Assembly: GCF_050586465.1 (NCBI RefSeq)
Contig: NZ_JBOCEG010000005.1
Location: 62,001 to 126,000, forward strand
DNA length: 64,000 nucleotides
Direction: 5' to 3'
Source: CAJXYS01 sp913063035
GTDB lineage: Bacteria; Pseudomonadota; Alphaproteobacteria; Rhodobacterales; Rhodobacteraceae
Of this stretch, positions 41,744-50,726 are shown in pieces. Within the stretch, counting starts at the first letter, position 1. Every line of letters starts with the position of its first letter. Below the pieces are notes generated by a model. It was not told the DNA's origin, searched no databases, and was given only the letters and a program-made list of their open reading frames with translations. A program made the position numbers and the translations under genes.

Positions 41744-41970
41744 CCCGGTGCCCCCCCAGCCAATCACCCAAGCGCGATGTGACGCCTCCGCCCCCGATGC
41801 GTCAAGAAGAACCGCCGCGCGCCGGTCGCTTGCCCGCCCCCGATTGTGGCCGTCGCGCCGCGATCCGGGCCGGCCTTCCCGCATTTGCACACATCCGCTG
41901 TGCCCGGAGACCGGTTTCTGACCCGGCCGCAGCGCTCTATGTCGATGCCAAAGGATGACAGGAGGACCGC

Positions 41971-42951
41971 ATGGGTCAGCTAATCGACGGTGTATGGAAC
42001 AGCGGCTGGTACGACACGAAATCGACGGGCGGCAAGTTCGTCCGCTCGACCGCGAAGTTTCGAAACTGGGTGACCGCCGACGGCAGCCCCGGCCCCTCGG
42101 GCGAGGGCGGCTTCAAGGCCGAGAGCGGGCGCTATCATCTCTACGTCTCGCTCGCCTGCCCCTGGGCCAGCCGCGCCCTGGCCTTCCGGACGCTGAAGGG
42201 GCTCGAGGATCATATCAGCGTTGACGTGGTGCATCCCGACATGCTGGACGACGGCTGGACCTTCGCCACGGATTTCCCCGGCGCCACCGGCGACCGGCTC
42301 TACGGCAAGGATTTCATGCGCGAGATCTACACCAAGGCCGACCCGCAGGTGTCGGGCCGGGTCACCGTCCCGGTGCTCTGGGACAAGGAGCGCGAGACCA
42401 TCGTCTCCAACGAATCCGCCGAGATCATCCGGATGATGAACGCCGCTTTCGACGGGATCACCGGGAATACCGACGACTACTGGCCGGCGGAGCTGCGTGA
42501 CCAGATCGAGGAGGTGAACGCCCGGATCTACACGACGCTGAACAACGGGGTGTACAAGTCGGGCTTCGCCACGACGCAGGCGGCCTATGACCAGGCGGTC
42601 ACCGAGCTCTTCGAGACGCTCGACTGGCTGGAGGACCGGCTGTCGCGGTCGCGCTTCCTGATGGGGGACCGGCTGACCGAGGCCGACTGGCGGCTCTTCG
42701 TGACGCTGATCCGCTTCGACCCGGTCTATCACCTGCATTTCAAGTGCAACCGCAACCGGATCGTCGATTACCCGAACCTCTGGGGATACACGCGGGAGCT
42801 TTACCAGTGGCCGGGAATCCGCGACACGGTGAGTTTCGACCACATCGTGCGCCATTATCACTACAGCCACGAAACGATTAACCCGCACCGGATCATCCCG
42901 ATCAACCCGGTGCTGGACCACGACGCGCCACATGGGCGCGACAATCTCTGA
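41971..42951 (+). CDS. Glutathionyl-hydroquinone reductase
   Basis: These GST-xi enzymes (YqjG/PcpF type) reduce glutathionyl-hydroquinones back to hydroquinones with glutathione. The 326-residue protein has the catalytic cysteine in SLACPWASRALAFR, the family strings VTVPVLWDKERETIVSNESA and NNGVYKSGFATTQAAYD, and a C-terminal domain with LTEADWRLFVTLIRFDPVYH. AGGAGG lies upstream of the ATG. It lies close to aromatic-degradation genes, which fits quinone detoxification, though no operon link is visible. Confidence 0.92.
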   Translation: MGQLIDGVWNSGWYDTKSTGGKFVRSTAKFRNWVTADGSPGPSGEGGFKAESGRYHLYVSLACPWASRALAFRTLKGLEDHISVDVVHPDMLDDGWTFATDFPGATGDRLYGKDFMREIYTKADPQVSGRVTVPVLWDKERETIVSNESAEIIRMMNAAFDGITGNTDDYWPAELRDQIEEVNARIYTTLNNGVYKSGFATTQAAYDQAVTELFETLDWLEDRLSRSRFLMGDRLTEADWRLFVTLIRFDPVYHLHFKCNRNRIVDYPNLWGYTRELYQWPGIRDTVSFDHIVRHYHYSHETINPHRIIPINPVLDHDAPHGRDNL

Positions 42952-43009
42952 TCCGGGCATCGCGTTCCCGCGCGGGGACCGGTAGGATGCGCCCACGACC
43001 CGGAGGCCC

Positions 43010-43750
43010 ATGACGGACCGCATCTACGCCATCGGCGACATCCACGGCCAGCGCGCCAAGCTGGCCGGCGCCCATGCTCGTATCGCCGCCGATCGGCGGC
43101 GCTGCGGCGACACGACCGCGCCGGTGGTGCATGTGGGCGATCTCGTCGATCGCGGCCCCGACAGCCGCGGCGTGATCGCGTTCCTCGCCGACGGAACGGA
43201 GGCGGGCGCGCCGTGGATCACGCTCCGCGGCAATCACGACCAGCTGTTCGAGGCGTTCCTCGCCGGTCCGGACGCGCCCGGCGTCGCGCCGGACCGCGCC
43301 CGCGCCTGGTTGCAACGCTCGATGGGCGGGCGGGAAACGCTGGCGTCCTACGGGGTCGACGCGGACGGGCCGCTTGCCGATATCCGCGCGGCGGCGCGGG
43401 CGGCCATCCCGCCCGGCCACCGCGCGTTTCTCGCCGGGCTCCGGCCCTATCACCTGGCGGCCCGGTGCCTCTTCGTGCATGCCGGCATCCGCCCGGGTCT
43501 TCCCCTCGAGGCGCAGAGCGAGGACGATCTCTACTGGATCCGCGATGATTTCTACGCCGAAACGGGTGCGTATCCCTGGCTCGTGGTGCATGGCCACACG
43601 CCCGTCGAGACCGTGCGCCACTTCGGCAACCGGGTCGATATCGATACCGGCGCGGCCTGGGGCGGGCCGCTCTCGGCCGTCGTGATCGAGGACGGCGAGG
43701 TCAGCCTCCTCGACGAGGACGGGCGGGTTCCGGTCCCGCCCGCCCCGTGA
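43010..43750 (+). CDS. Metallophosphoesterase (PPP-type protein or dinucleotide phosphatase)
   Basis: The 246-residue protein has the complete two-metal motif set: AIGDIHGQ, VGDLVDRGPDSRG, LRGNHD, and the later histidines in LFVHAGIRPG and VVHGHTP. The overall layout (GDIHGQ start, about 245 residues) is that of bacterial PPP-family phosphatases similar to PrpA/ApaH. The substrate could be phosphoprotein or a nucleotide. GGAGG lies upstream. It is convergent with the VOC gene, 7 bases apart. Confidence 0.88.
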   Translation: MTDRIYAIGDIHGQRAKLAGAHARIAADRRRCGDTTAPVVHVGDLVDRGPDSRGVIAFLADGTEAGAPWITLRGNHDQLFEAFLAGPDAPGVAPDRARAWLQRSMGGRETLASYGVDADGPLADIRAAARAAIPPGHRAFLAGLRPYHLAARCLFVHAGIRPGLPLEAQSEDDLYWIRDDFYAETGAYPWLVVHGHTPVETVRHFGNRVDIDTGAAWGGPLSAVVIEDGEVSLLDEDGRVPVPPAP

Positions 43751-43757
43751 GCCGCAC

Positions 43758-44300
43758 TCAGACGTCCGAGAGCTCCTTGGCGTGCATCCAGTCGGCGTGA
43801 CGCGGTGCCTTCTTGGTCCGGGACCATTCCTCGAGCATGTCCCATTTCACCGCGTCGAGCTTCTCGAGCATCTTCTCCTCGTCGGGGTCCGGGCATGCAA
43901 GCTCCACCCGGTGCCCGTTCGGGTCGAAGAAATAGATCGAGTGGAAGATCGAGTGATCGGTCACGCCGAGCACCTCGACCCCGTTCTTCTCGAGGTGATC
44001 CTTGTATTCCAGCAGCGCGTCACGATCCTTCACCTTGAAGGCGATGTGCTGCACCCATTCCGGCGTGTTGGGATCGCGGCCCATCTCCGGCTTCGTCGGC
44101 AGTTCGAAGAAGGCCAGCACGTTGCCGTCGCCCGCGTCGAGGAAGATGTGCATGTAGGGATCGGGCTCGTGGGTCGAGGGCACGTGATCCTCGGCGATGG
44201 CGAGCACGAAATCCATGTTCAGCATCGTGGTATACCAGTCGACCGTCTCCTTGGCGTCCTTGCACCGATAGGCGACGTGGTGGATTTTCTCGATCTTCAT
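43758..44300 (-). CDS. VOC-family protein, extradiol dioxygenase-like
   Basis: The 180-residue protein is a two-module glyoxalase/extradiol fold. Possible metal ligands are His near the start (KIHHVAYR), His in WVQHIAFKV and Glu in NGHRVELACP, the two-His-one-carboxylate set of extradiol enzymes, so ring cleavage is plausible. A C-terminal tail of about 40 residues is extra. It follows DUF2783 and a flavin hydroxylase on the same strand, a natural hydroxylase-then-cleavage pairing. The substrate is unknown. Confidence 0.8.
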   Translation of the reverse strand: MKIEKIHHVAYRCKDAKETVDWYTTMLNMDFVLAIAEDHVPSTHEPDPYMHIFLDAGDGNVLAFFELPTKPEMGRDPNTPEWVQHIAFKVKDRDALLEYKDHLEKNGVEVLGVTDHSIFHSIYFFDPNGHRVELACPDPDEEKMLEKLDAVKWDMLEEWSRTKKAPRHADWMHAKELSDV

Positions 44301-44341
44301 CTTTCTGTCCTTTCCCGGGGTGCGCGTTTCCCGTGGGATGC

Positions 44342-44545
44342 TCAGTCGTGATGCCCGGCGGCCTGCGCGGCCTCCATCGCCTGCGAGAGGACCTCGCGGT
44401 CCCCGATATGGTTGGCCAGGACCAGGATCAGGCGGGCGTTGATCGCGTCGCTCTCGGCCTTGTCCCGGCCTTCGTGCAGCGCGAGCAAATCGGCGTAGAA
44501 CCCGTCCGCGTCATCGATGTTCGGCGTTGTGATGAGTGTGCTCAT
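44342..44545 (-). CDS. DUF2783 small protein
   Basis: The 67-residue helical protein starts MSTLITTPNIDDADGFYADL and has NARLILVLANHIGDREVL, matching DUF2783, a family found beside flavin aromatic hydroxylases. No enzymatic motif is present; a subunit or chaperone role for the hydroxylase is a guess based on this linkage. GGAGACA precedes the ATG. The gap to the upstream hydroxylase gene is 11 bases. Confidence 0.86.
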   Translation of the reverse strand: MSTLITTPNIDDADGFYADLLALHEGRDKAESDAINARLILVLANHIGDREVLSQAMEAAQAAGHHD

Positions 44546-44556
44546 GGGGTGTCTCC

Positions 44557-46176
44557 TCAGGCCCGGCCGGTCGCCTGGCGCAGCGCGGCGCGCACGGCGG
44601 CCTCGTCGAAATCGGTCCAGCGCGCCGCGACATGCTGGTCCGGGCGCATCAGGTAGACGGCGCCCGGCGCCGCGCCGAGGTATCTCTCGGCCAGGAGGGG
44701 GTCGGCATCGGGCGCCACACGCAGGGCATGCGCGGCGATGCCGTCGGCCTCGACCGTGTCCGGCACCTCGACGCCGATCGCAAGCAGCTGGAAGCGGTCG
44801 CCGAGGCGGTCCATCAGCCAGCCCTCGCCCGTCGGCGCGTCCGACGCGGGCGCGCCCGGGCGGGTGCGCGGCGGCAGGCCCGGCGCATCCGCACCGTTCA
44901 GCGGCCCGCCATCATAGGTGCAGGGCACGGACAGGCGCCCGGAATTGACCAGCGGCCGCGCGAAGTCGTTCTCTTCGGCCAGATCCAGCACCGCGTCGCG
45001 GAAAATGCGGCTCGTCTCGGATTTCGGCGTGATGAAATCGGTCGAGCGGCTAGAATTCAGGATATTCTCGTCCGCGCCGTAAACCCGTTCGGCGTCGTAG
45101 CTGTCGAGCAGGCGCTCGGGCGCCTTGCCGTCGAGCACCAGCTTCAGCTTCCAGACAAGGTTCTCGGCGTCCTGGATCCCGCTGTTGGCGCCGCGCGCCC
45201 CGAAGGGGCTGACCTGGTGCGCGGAATCGCCGGCGAAGACCACGCGGCCGTGGCGGAACTTCTCCATGCGGCGGCACTGGAAGGTGTAGATCGACACCCA
45301 TTCCAGCTCGAAGCGGGCTTCCTCGCCCAGCATCTCCCTGAGCCGCGGAATCACCTTCTCGGGTTTCTTTTCCTCTTCCTTGTCGATGTCCCAGCCGAGC
45401 TGCAGGTCGATCCGCCAGACATTGTCCGGCTGCTTGTGCAGCAATGCCGACTGGCCGCGGTTGAAGGGCGGGTCGAACCAGAACCATCGCTCGGTAGGGA
45501 AATCGGCCTCCATCACCACGTCGGCGATCAGGAAGTTGTCCTCGAAGACGCGGCCGACGAAATCGAGCCCCATCATGCCGCGGATCGGCGAGGCCGCGCC
45601 GTCGCAGGCGATCAGCCAATCGGCTTCCAGCTTGTACGGGCCCTCGGGCGTGTCCACGTCGAGACGGACATGGTCGGCATGGTCGGCGAGATGGGTGATC
45701 CGGTTCAGGCCGCGAATCTCGACCGGCTTGCCCTCGGCCTGCAGCGCGCGCACGCGGTCGACCAGGTATTTCTCGAAGTGGTACTGCTGAAGGTTGATGA
45801 AGGCCGGGCGCTTGTGGCCTTCCTCGGGAAGCAGGTTGAAGTCGAAGATCCTGCGCTCGTCGAAGAACACCTTGCCGAGGTTCCACGTGACGCCCTTCCG
45901 GACCATCTCTTCGCCGCATCCGAGCCGGTCGAGGATTTCCAGCTGCCGCTTGGCAAAGCAGATCGCGCGCGAGCCGAAGCTGACCTTGTCGTTGTCGTCC
46001 AGCACCACCACCGGCACGTCCTGCCGGGCGAGATCGATCGCCGCTGCAAGCCCGACCGGACCCGCGCCGACGATGACGACGGGATGGCGGACCGCCGTCT
46101 CGGCGTCCTGGTCCTGAGACCGTTCGTAGGGATAGAGCGGGGTCTCGAAAATCTTCTGCTGCTGGTCGTCTGGCAT
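44557..46176 (-). CDS. FAD-dependent aromatic hydroxylase (MhpA-like)
   Basis: The 539-residue protein is a class A flavin monooxygenase: VIVGAGPVGLAAAIDLARQD at the N-terminus, the NAD(P)H/FAD motif IACDGAASPIRGMMGLDF, and GDSAHQVSPFGARGANSGIQ. A C-terminal thioredoxin-like domain is present, as in MhpA (3-hydroxyphenylpropionate hydroxylase) and phenol hydroxylases. It heads a three-gene set with DUF2783 and an extradiol-like VOC protein, next to the homogentisate genes. It likely hydroxylates a phenolic acid; the true substrate cannot be read from sequence. Confidence 0.86.
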   Translation of the reverse strand: MPDDQQQKIFETPLYPYERSQDQDAETAVRHPVVIVGAGPVGLAAAIDLARQDVPVVVLDDNDKVSFGSRAICFAKRQLEILDRLGCGEEMVRKGVTWNLGKVFFDERRIFDFNLLPEEGHKRPAFINLQQYHFEKYLVDRVRALQAEGKPVEIRGLNRITHLADHADHVRLDVDTPEGPYKLEADWLIACDGAASPIRGMMGLDFVGRVFEDNFLIADVVMEADFPTERWFWFDPPFNRGQSALLHKQPDNVWRIDLQLGWDIDKEEEKKPEKVIPRLREMLGEEARFELEWVSIYTFQCRRMEKFRHGRVVFAGDSAHQVSPFGARGANSGIQDAENLVWKLKLVLDGKAPERLLDSYDAERVYGADENILNSSRSTDFITPKSETSRIFRDAVLDLAEENDFARPLVNSGRLSVPCTYDGGPLNGADAPGLPPRTRPGAPASDAPTGEGWLMDRLGDRFQLLAIGVEVPDTVEADGIAAHALRVAPDADPLLAERYLGAAPGAVYLMRPDQHVAARWTDFDEAAVRAALRQATGRA

Positions 46177-46278
46177 CGGCCTTACCCTTGATGGACGGTC
46201 ACTGTCGGGGCGGCATGGAACCGCAGGCGCGCCGTCCCCGTTTTCCGCCCGAATGGATTACGAAAGGAGTGGTTGCCC

Positions 46279-46845
46279 ATGACCCCGACGACAGATCCGC
46301 ACCTGGACCCGCATGGCTGGGCGGCGCCCGTCGACTGGCGCTGGATGCTCGCGCTGGGGATCGTCATGCTCCTCGGCGGCGTGCTCGCCTTCCTGAACCC
46401 CTTCATCGCCTCGCTGACGGTTGAGGCCATCGCCGGCGCAACCTTCCTCGTCGCCGGCGCGGTGCAGGCCTGGATGGCGTTTTCCGATGACGGCCAGGAC
46501 CGCAATGCAAGGCTCTTGAACGGCATGCTCGGCGCGGCGCTGATCGTGCTGGCGGTGCTGCTGCTGGCCAACCCCCTGGCCGGGCTGGTGACGCTGACCC
46601 TCGCCGTGGCCGCGCTGTTCCTGGCCTTCGGGATCCTGCGCAGCGTGATCGCGTTCCGGCTGCGGCCACACGCCGCCTGGGGCTGGATGCTGGCCTCCGG
46701 GCTGATGTCGGTCGCCCTGGCGCTGCTGATCTTCCTCACCCTGCCCGAGGCCGCGCTCGGGCTGCTCGGGCTGTTTCTCGGCGTGGACCTGGTGATGTCG
46801 GGGGCGATGTCGCTCGGCATCGCGCTGGGTGCGCGCAAGGGCTGA
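46279..46845 (+). CDS. HdeD-family membrane protein
   Basis: The 188-residue protein has six predicted membrane helices in two similar halves (WMLALGIVMLLGGVLAFLNP first, WGWMLASGLMSVALALLIFL later), the HdeD/DUF308 pattern. In E. coli HdeD is an acid-stress membrane protein; the general role is uncertain. AAAGGAG lies upstream; ATG at 46279 is preferred over a TTG at 46273. It sits alone on the plus strand between two minus-strand aromatic-catabolism blocks. Confidence 0.85.
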   Translation: MTPTTDPHLDPHGWAAPVDWRWMLALGIVMLLGGVLAFLNPFIASLTVEAIAGATFLVAGAVQAWMAFSDDGQDRNARLLNGMLGAALIVLAVLLLANPLAGLVTLTLAVAALFLAFGILRSVIAFRLRPHAAWGWMLASGLMSVALALLIFLTLPEAALGLLGLFLGVDLVMSGAMSLGIALGARKG

Positions 46846-46906
46846 GGCGGGCCGGGCGGCGCCTGCCGCCCGCCCCCGCCGGGTCCGGTGATCGCGCGCG
46901 GCCCGG

Positions 46907-47857
46907 TCATCCCTGCAACTGCTCCCACATCTCGAGGTCGCGCTGCGCGGTCCAGATCCGCGGCGTATCGATCCCGCGGGCCTCGTCATAGGCGCGGGCG
47001 ACGTTGAAGGGCAGGCAGTGCTCGTAGATCGCGTAGTCGCTGAACTTCGGATCACACTCGGCGCGCACCGCGTCCCAGGCGTCCTTGAGGCTGCCGCCGC
47101 TGGCCGCGACCCTGGCCGCGGGCCGGTAGGTGCTTTCCACGAAGTCGCGGGTGTTCTCGATGGCGGCGGTGACCATCTCGTCGCCCACCAGCGCGTCGCC
47201 CCGGCCCGGCGCGATGCTGCGCGGCGCGAAGGCGGCGATCTCGCCGAGGGTATCGCCCCATTCGGTCAGGTGGCCATCGCCACAGTAGCAGGCCGAGTGG
47301 TATTCGACGATATCGCCGGTGAACATCACCTCCTGGTCGGGCACCCAGACCACCGCGTCGCCGGCCGTATGGGCCCGGCCCAGATGCATGATGTCCACCC
47401 GGCGATTCCCGAGATAGACGGTCATCGAGTCGCTGAAGGTCGTGGTGGGCCAGGTCAGGCCCGGGATGCTTTCATGCCCCTCGAAGAGCCGCGGGAAGCG
47501 CTGGAACTCGCTGTCCCAGTCTTCCTGCCCGCGCTCCACCACCATCGCGCGGGCATCGTCGGACATGATGATCTGGTTCACCGGGTAGGCCGAGGCGCCA
47601 AGCACCCGCACCGCGTGGTAGTGGGTCAGCACCAGATGCGTGATCGGCTTGTCGGTGACCTTGCGGATCTCCTCGATCACCTTGTTCGCCAGCCGCGGCG
47701 TGGCCTGCGCCTCGATCACCATCACGCTGTCGTCGCCGATGATGACGCCCGAGTTGGGATCGCCTTCGGCGGTGAAGGCCCAGAGCCCCTCGCCGATCTC
47801 GGTGAAGCTCGTCTTCTTCTCGGTCATGTCGCCTTGCGACGCGAATGCCTTTGCCAT
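46907..47857 (-). CDS. MBL-fold hydrolase-like protein with an altered metal site
   Basis: The 316-residue protein has a metallo-beta-lactamase fold: the first strand pair GVIIGDDSVMVIEAQ, then THYHAVRVLGASAY at the place of the HxHxDH motif, GRAHTAGDAVVW and MFTGDIVEY. At residues 79-84 the motif reads His-Tyr-His-Ala-Val-Arg, so the second-metal Asp and His are absent; the later His and Asp remain. A mononuclear site or a non-hydrolytic role is possible. It is 83 bases after fahA on the same strand, so it may belong to the homogentisate operon. Function unknown. Confidence 0.8.
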   Translation of the reverse strand: MAKAFASQGDMTEKKTSFTEIGEGLWAFTAEGDPNSGVIIGDDSVMVIEAQATPRLANKVIEEIRKVTDKPITHLVLTHYHAVRVLGASAYPVNQIIMSDDARAMVVERGQEDWDSEFQRFPRLFEGHESIPGLTWPTTTFSDSMTVYLGNRRVDIMHLGRAHTAGDAVVWVPDQEVMFTGDIVEYHSACYCGDGHLTEWGDTLGEIAAFAPRSIAPGRGDALVGDEMVTAAIENTRDFVESTYRPAARVAASGGSLKDAWDAVRAECDPKFSDYAIYEHCLPFNVARAYDEARGIDTPRIWTAQRDLEMWEQLQG

Positions 47858-47940
47858 GGGTCTCTCCGTCGCCCCGGGGCGTGCCGCCGGGGTCCTGTCT
47901 TGCGCGTTTCAATCATCCCGGCCGCGACCGGGACCGCTCG

Positions 47941-49224
47941 TCACTTCGTCCAGTCGGGTTCCTCGACGGCCGGCAGCAGCTTGCCGCGGCATGCGCCGAA
48001 ACCGATCCGGTAGCCGTCGCCCTGCGCCCAGCCCCGCAGCGTCAACGTATCGCCGTCCTCGAGGAAGCTCCGCTCCTCGCCGGTATCGAGCCGGACCGGC
48101 TCCTTGCCGCCCCAGCTGAGTTCCAGCAGGCTGCCGCGGCTCTCGCGGGTCTCGCCCGAGATCGTGCCGGAGCCGAGCAGGTCCCCCGCGTTCATCGCGC
48201 AGCCCGAGACGGCGTGATGCGCCAGCTGCTGGGCAGAGGAATAATACATCTCGCGGAAGTTGGTGCGGGTGATGGTCGTGGGCTTGCCGGCGTGTTCCGG
48301 CTCGAGATCCACCTCGAGCGCGATGTCGTAGATCATCGGCCCCGGTTCGCGCAGATAGGGCAGAAGCTCCACCTCGCGTTCGGGGGTCGAGGTGCGGAAC
48401 GGCTCCAGCGCGGCCTTGGTCACGATCCAGGGGCCGATCGTCGTCGCCGTCGCCTTGGCCTGGAAGGGGCCGAGCGGCTGGTATTCCCAAGCCTGGATGT
48501 CGCGCGCCGACCAGTCGTTCAGAAGCACGTAGCCGAAGATCATGTCGTCGGCCTGGCTGACCGTCAACGGGCGGCCCATCTCCGACGACTGGCCGACCAC
48601 GGCCCCCATTTCCAGCTCGAAGTCGAACCGTTTGCACGGGCCGAAATAGGGCACCTCGGCCGTGGGCGGTTTCAGCTGGCCCAGCGGGCGGTGGATCTCG
48701 GTGTCCGAGACCACGACCGTCGAGGCGCGGCCGTTATAGCCGATCGGGATGTGCAGCCAGTTCGGCGGCAGCGCGTTCTCGGCGCCGCGGAACATGGTGC
48801 CGACATTGGTCGCGTGGTTCCGGCCGGCGTAGAAATCGGTGTATTCCGACACCACGAGCGGCATGTGCAGATCCGCCTCGGCCATGGGCACCAGCGCCTT
48901 CTCGCGCAGCGCCGCGTCGTCGCGCAGCGCCGGGTCGCCATCGGCCTTCAGCAGCTCGATCAGGCGGGCGCGCAGGGCATCCCACGCCTTGGGCCCGAGT
49001 TCCATGAAATCGTTCCAGAACGGCATGTCGAAGACCGCCACCTCGTCCGGGGTGACGAGTCCCGCCTCTTCGAGCACGGCCATGTCGAGGATCATGTCAC
49101 CGATCGCGACACCGCAGCGCGGCGTCCCGTCGGAAACCGAGAACACCCCGCAAGGCAGGTTGTTCAGGGGAAAGTCCGTCTCGGCGGAGTTCGCGCTCTC
49201 CACCCAGCTTTGCAATAGGGCCAC
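47941..49224 (-). CDS. fahA: Fumarylacetoacetase
   Basis: FahA splits fumarylacetoacetate to fumarate and acetoacetate, the last step of homogentisate breakdown. The 427-residue protein has the N-terminal SH3-like domain (FPLNNLPCGVFSVSDGTPRC) and the catalytic beta-roll with HMPLVVSEYTDFYAGRNHAT, RFDFELEMGAVVGQ, NDWSARDIQAWEYQPLGPFQ and AGDLLGSGTISGE. Metal ligands (Asp in YTDFYA, Glu in ELEMG, Asp in NDWSARD) are all present. It is 72 bases after hmgA and surely co-transcribed. Confidence 0.95.
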   Translation of the reverse strand: MALLQSWVESANSAETDFPLNNLPCGVFSVSDGTPRCGVAIGDMILDMAVLEEAGLVTPDEVAVFDMPFWNDFMELGPKAWDALRARLIELLKADGDPALRDDAALREKALVPMAEADLHMPLVVSEYTDFYAGRNHATNVGTMFRGAENALPPNWLHIPIGYNGRASTVVVSDTEIHRPLGQLKPPTAEVPYFGPCKRFDFELEMGAVVGQSSEMGRPLTVSQADDMIFGYVLLNDWSARDIQAWEYQPLGPFQAKATATTIGPWIVTKAALEPFRTSTPEREVELLPYLREPGPMIYDIALEVDLEPEHAGKPTTITRTNFREMYYSSAQQLAHHAVSGCAMNAGDLLGSGTISGETRESRGSLLELSWGGKEPVRLDTGEERSFLEDGDTLTLRGWAQGDGYRIGFGACRGKLLPAVEEPDWTK

Positions 49225-49296
49225 GGGGCCTCCCTCGTCTGTCTGTTTCCGAGAAGTCGAGCGCCCCGGCCCGGCGGGCCGGGGCGCGGTCCGGTT

Positions 49297-50658
49297 CTAC
49301 TTGATGCCCGGCGTGCCGTCGAATTTCTTCTCCAGCCCGTCCCAGCAGTCGATATAGGTTTCCTGCAGCGGCGCCTCGGTCGCGGCGAACTCGGTCAGGT
49401 GCTGCGGGAAGCGGGTCTCGAACATGAAGGACATGGTATTGTCCAGCTTCTCCGGCCCCAGCTCGGCGTTGGACGCACCCTCGAAGGCATCGCGGTCCGG
49501 GCCATGCGGCAGCATCATGTTGTGCAGCGACATGCCGCCCGGCACGAAGCCCTCGGGCTTGGCGTCGTAGATGCCGTAGATGTTGCCCATCAGCTCGGAC
49601 ATGATGTTCTTGTGGTACCAGGGCGGGCGGAAGCTGTGCTCGGCCACCATCCAGCGCTCGCGGAACAGCACGAAGTCGATATTCGCGGTGCCCTCGACGC
49701 CCGAGGGCGCGGTCAGCACGGTGAAGATCGACGGATCGGGATGGTCGAACAGGATCGCGCCAACCGGGCTGAAGGTCCGCAGGTCGTATTTGCAGGCGGC
49801 GTAGTTGCCATGCCAGGCCACCACGTCCAGCGGGCTGTGCGGGATCTCGGTGGCGTGGAACTGGCCGCACCATTTCACCACCACGCGGCTCGGCACCTCG
49901 CGGTCCTCGAAGGCCGCGACCGGCGTCTTGAAATCGCGCGGATTGGCCAGGCAGTTCGCGCCGATCGGGCCGCGGTTCGGCAGGTCGAACTTGGCGCCAT
50001 AATTCTCGCAGACGAAACCGCGCGCCGGGCCGTCGACAAGCTCGACGCGGAAGACCATGCCGCGCGGCAGGATCGCGATTTCCTTGGGCTCGAGATCGAT
50101 GATGCCGAGCTCGGTGTAGAAGCGCAGGCGCCCCTCCTGCGGCACCACCAGCAGCTCGCTGTCGGCCGAGTAGAAATACTCATCCTCCATCGACTCGGTG
50201 ATCAGGTAGATATGCGCCGCCATGCCGACCTGGGTATTGACGTCGCCGGCGGTCGTCATGGTCCGCATGCCGGTGAGGAAGGTCAGCCTTTCCTCGGCAT
50301 GGGGCACCGGATCCCAGCGATACTGCCCGAGAGAGATCACGTCCTCGACGATGTGCGGGGCGGAGCGGAAATAGGGCAGGTCGATCCGGGTGAACCGGCC
50401 GGTGTGCTTCACCGACGGCCGGATGCGGTAGCACCAGGTTCGCTCGTTCTGGCCGCGGGGCGCGGTGAAGGGCGTGCCCGAAAGCTGCTCGGCATAGAGA
50501 CCGTAATTGCATTTCTGCGGGCTGTTCTGGCCTTGCGGCAGCGCGCCCGGCAGCGCCTCGGTCTCGAAGTCGTTTCCGAAGCCCGGCATGTAGCCCGCGA
50601 CGGTGCCGGTGGTTTCGGCGGCCTTCACCATCTCGCGGGGGGATGTTTCGATGTTCAT
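49297..50658 (-). CDS. hmgA: Homogentisate 1,2-dioxygenase
   Basis: HmgA opens the homogentisate ring to maleylacetoacetate using Fe(II). The 453-residue protein starts MNIETSPREMVKAAETTGTV and has YMPGFGNDFETEALPGALP, CNYGLYAEQLSGTPFTAPR, the iron-binding region SFRPPWYHKNIMSELMG and MSLHNMMLPHGPDRDAFEGA. The ATG at 50658 with GGAGG upstream is the family start. Its promoter has a perfect palindromic operator between -35 and -10, almost certainly bound by the MarR protein at 53544. It heads hmgA-fahA-(MBL). Confidence 0.95.
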   Translation of the reverse strand: MNIETSPREMVKAAETTGTVAGYMPGFGNDFETEALPGALPQGQNSPQKCNYGLYAEQLSGTPFTAPRGQNERTWCYRIRPSVKHTGRFTRIDLPYFRSAPHIVEDVISLGQYRWDPVPHAEERLTFLTGMRTMTTAGDVNTQVGMAAHIYLITESMEDEYFYSADSELLVVPQEGRLRFYTELGIIDLEPKEIAILPRGMVFRVELVDGPARGFVCENYGAKFDLPNRGPIGANCLANPRDFKTPVAAFEDREVPSRVVVKWCGQFHATEIPHSPLDVVAWHGNYAACKYDLRTFSPVGAILFDHPDPSIFTVLTAPSGVEGTANIDFVLFRERWMVAEHSFRPPWYHKNIMSELMGNIYGIYDAKPEGFVPGGMSLHNMMLPHGPDRDAFEGASNAELGPEKLDNTMSFMFETRFPQHLTEFAATEAPLQETYIDCWDGLEKKFDGTPGIK

Positions 50659-50671
50659 TGCGCGTTTCCTC

Positions 50672-50711
50672 CATGCGAAAGCATGTCTCGCCGCATATGC
50701 CCGGCATATGC
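50672..50711 (-). promoter_or_regulatory. Two hairpins in the hmgA leader RNA
   Basis: GCATATGC-CCG-GCATATGC (50693-50711) and CATGC-GAAA-GCATG (50672-50685) are perfect short hairpins in the roughly 60-base leader; the second abuts the GGAGG ribosome site. They may modulate translation or RNA stability. Confidence 0.4.
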
Positions 50712-50726
50712 GTGATTCCCGTGCGG

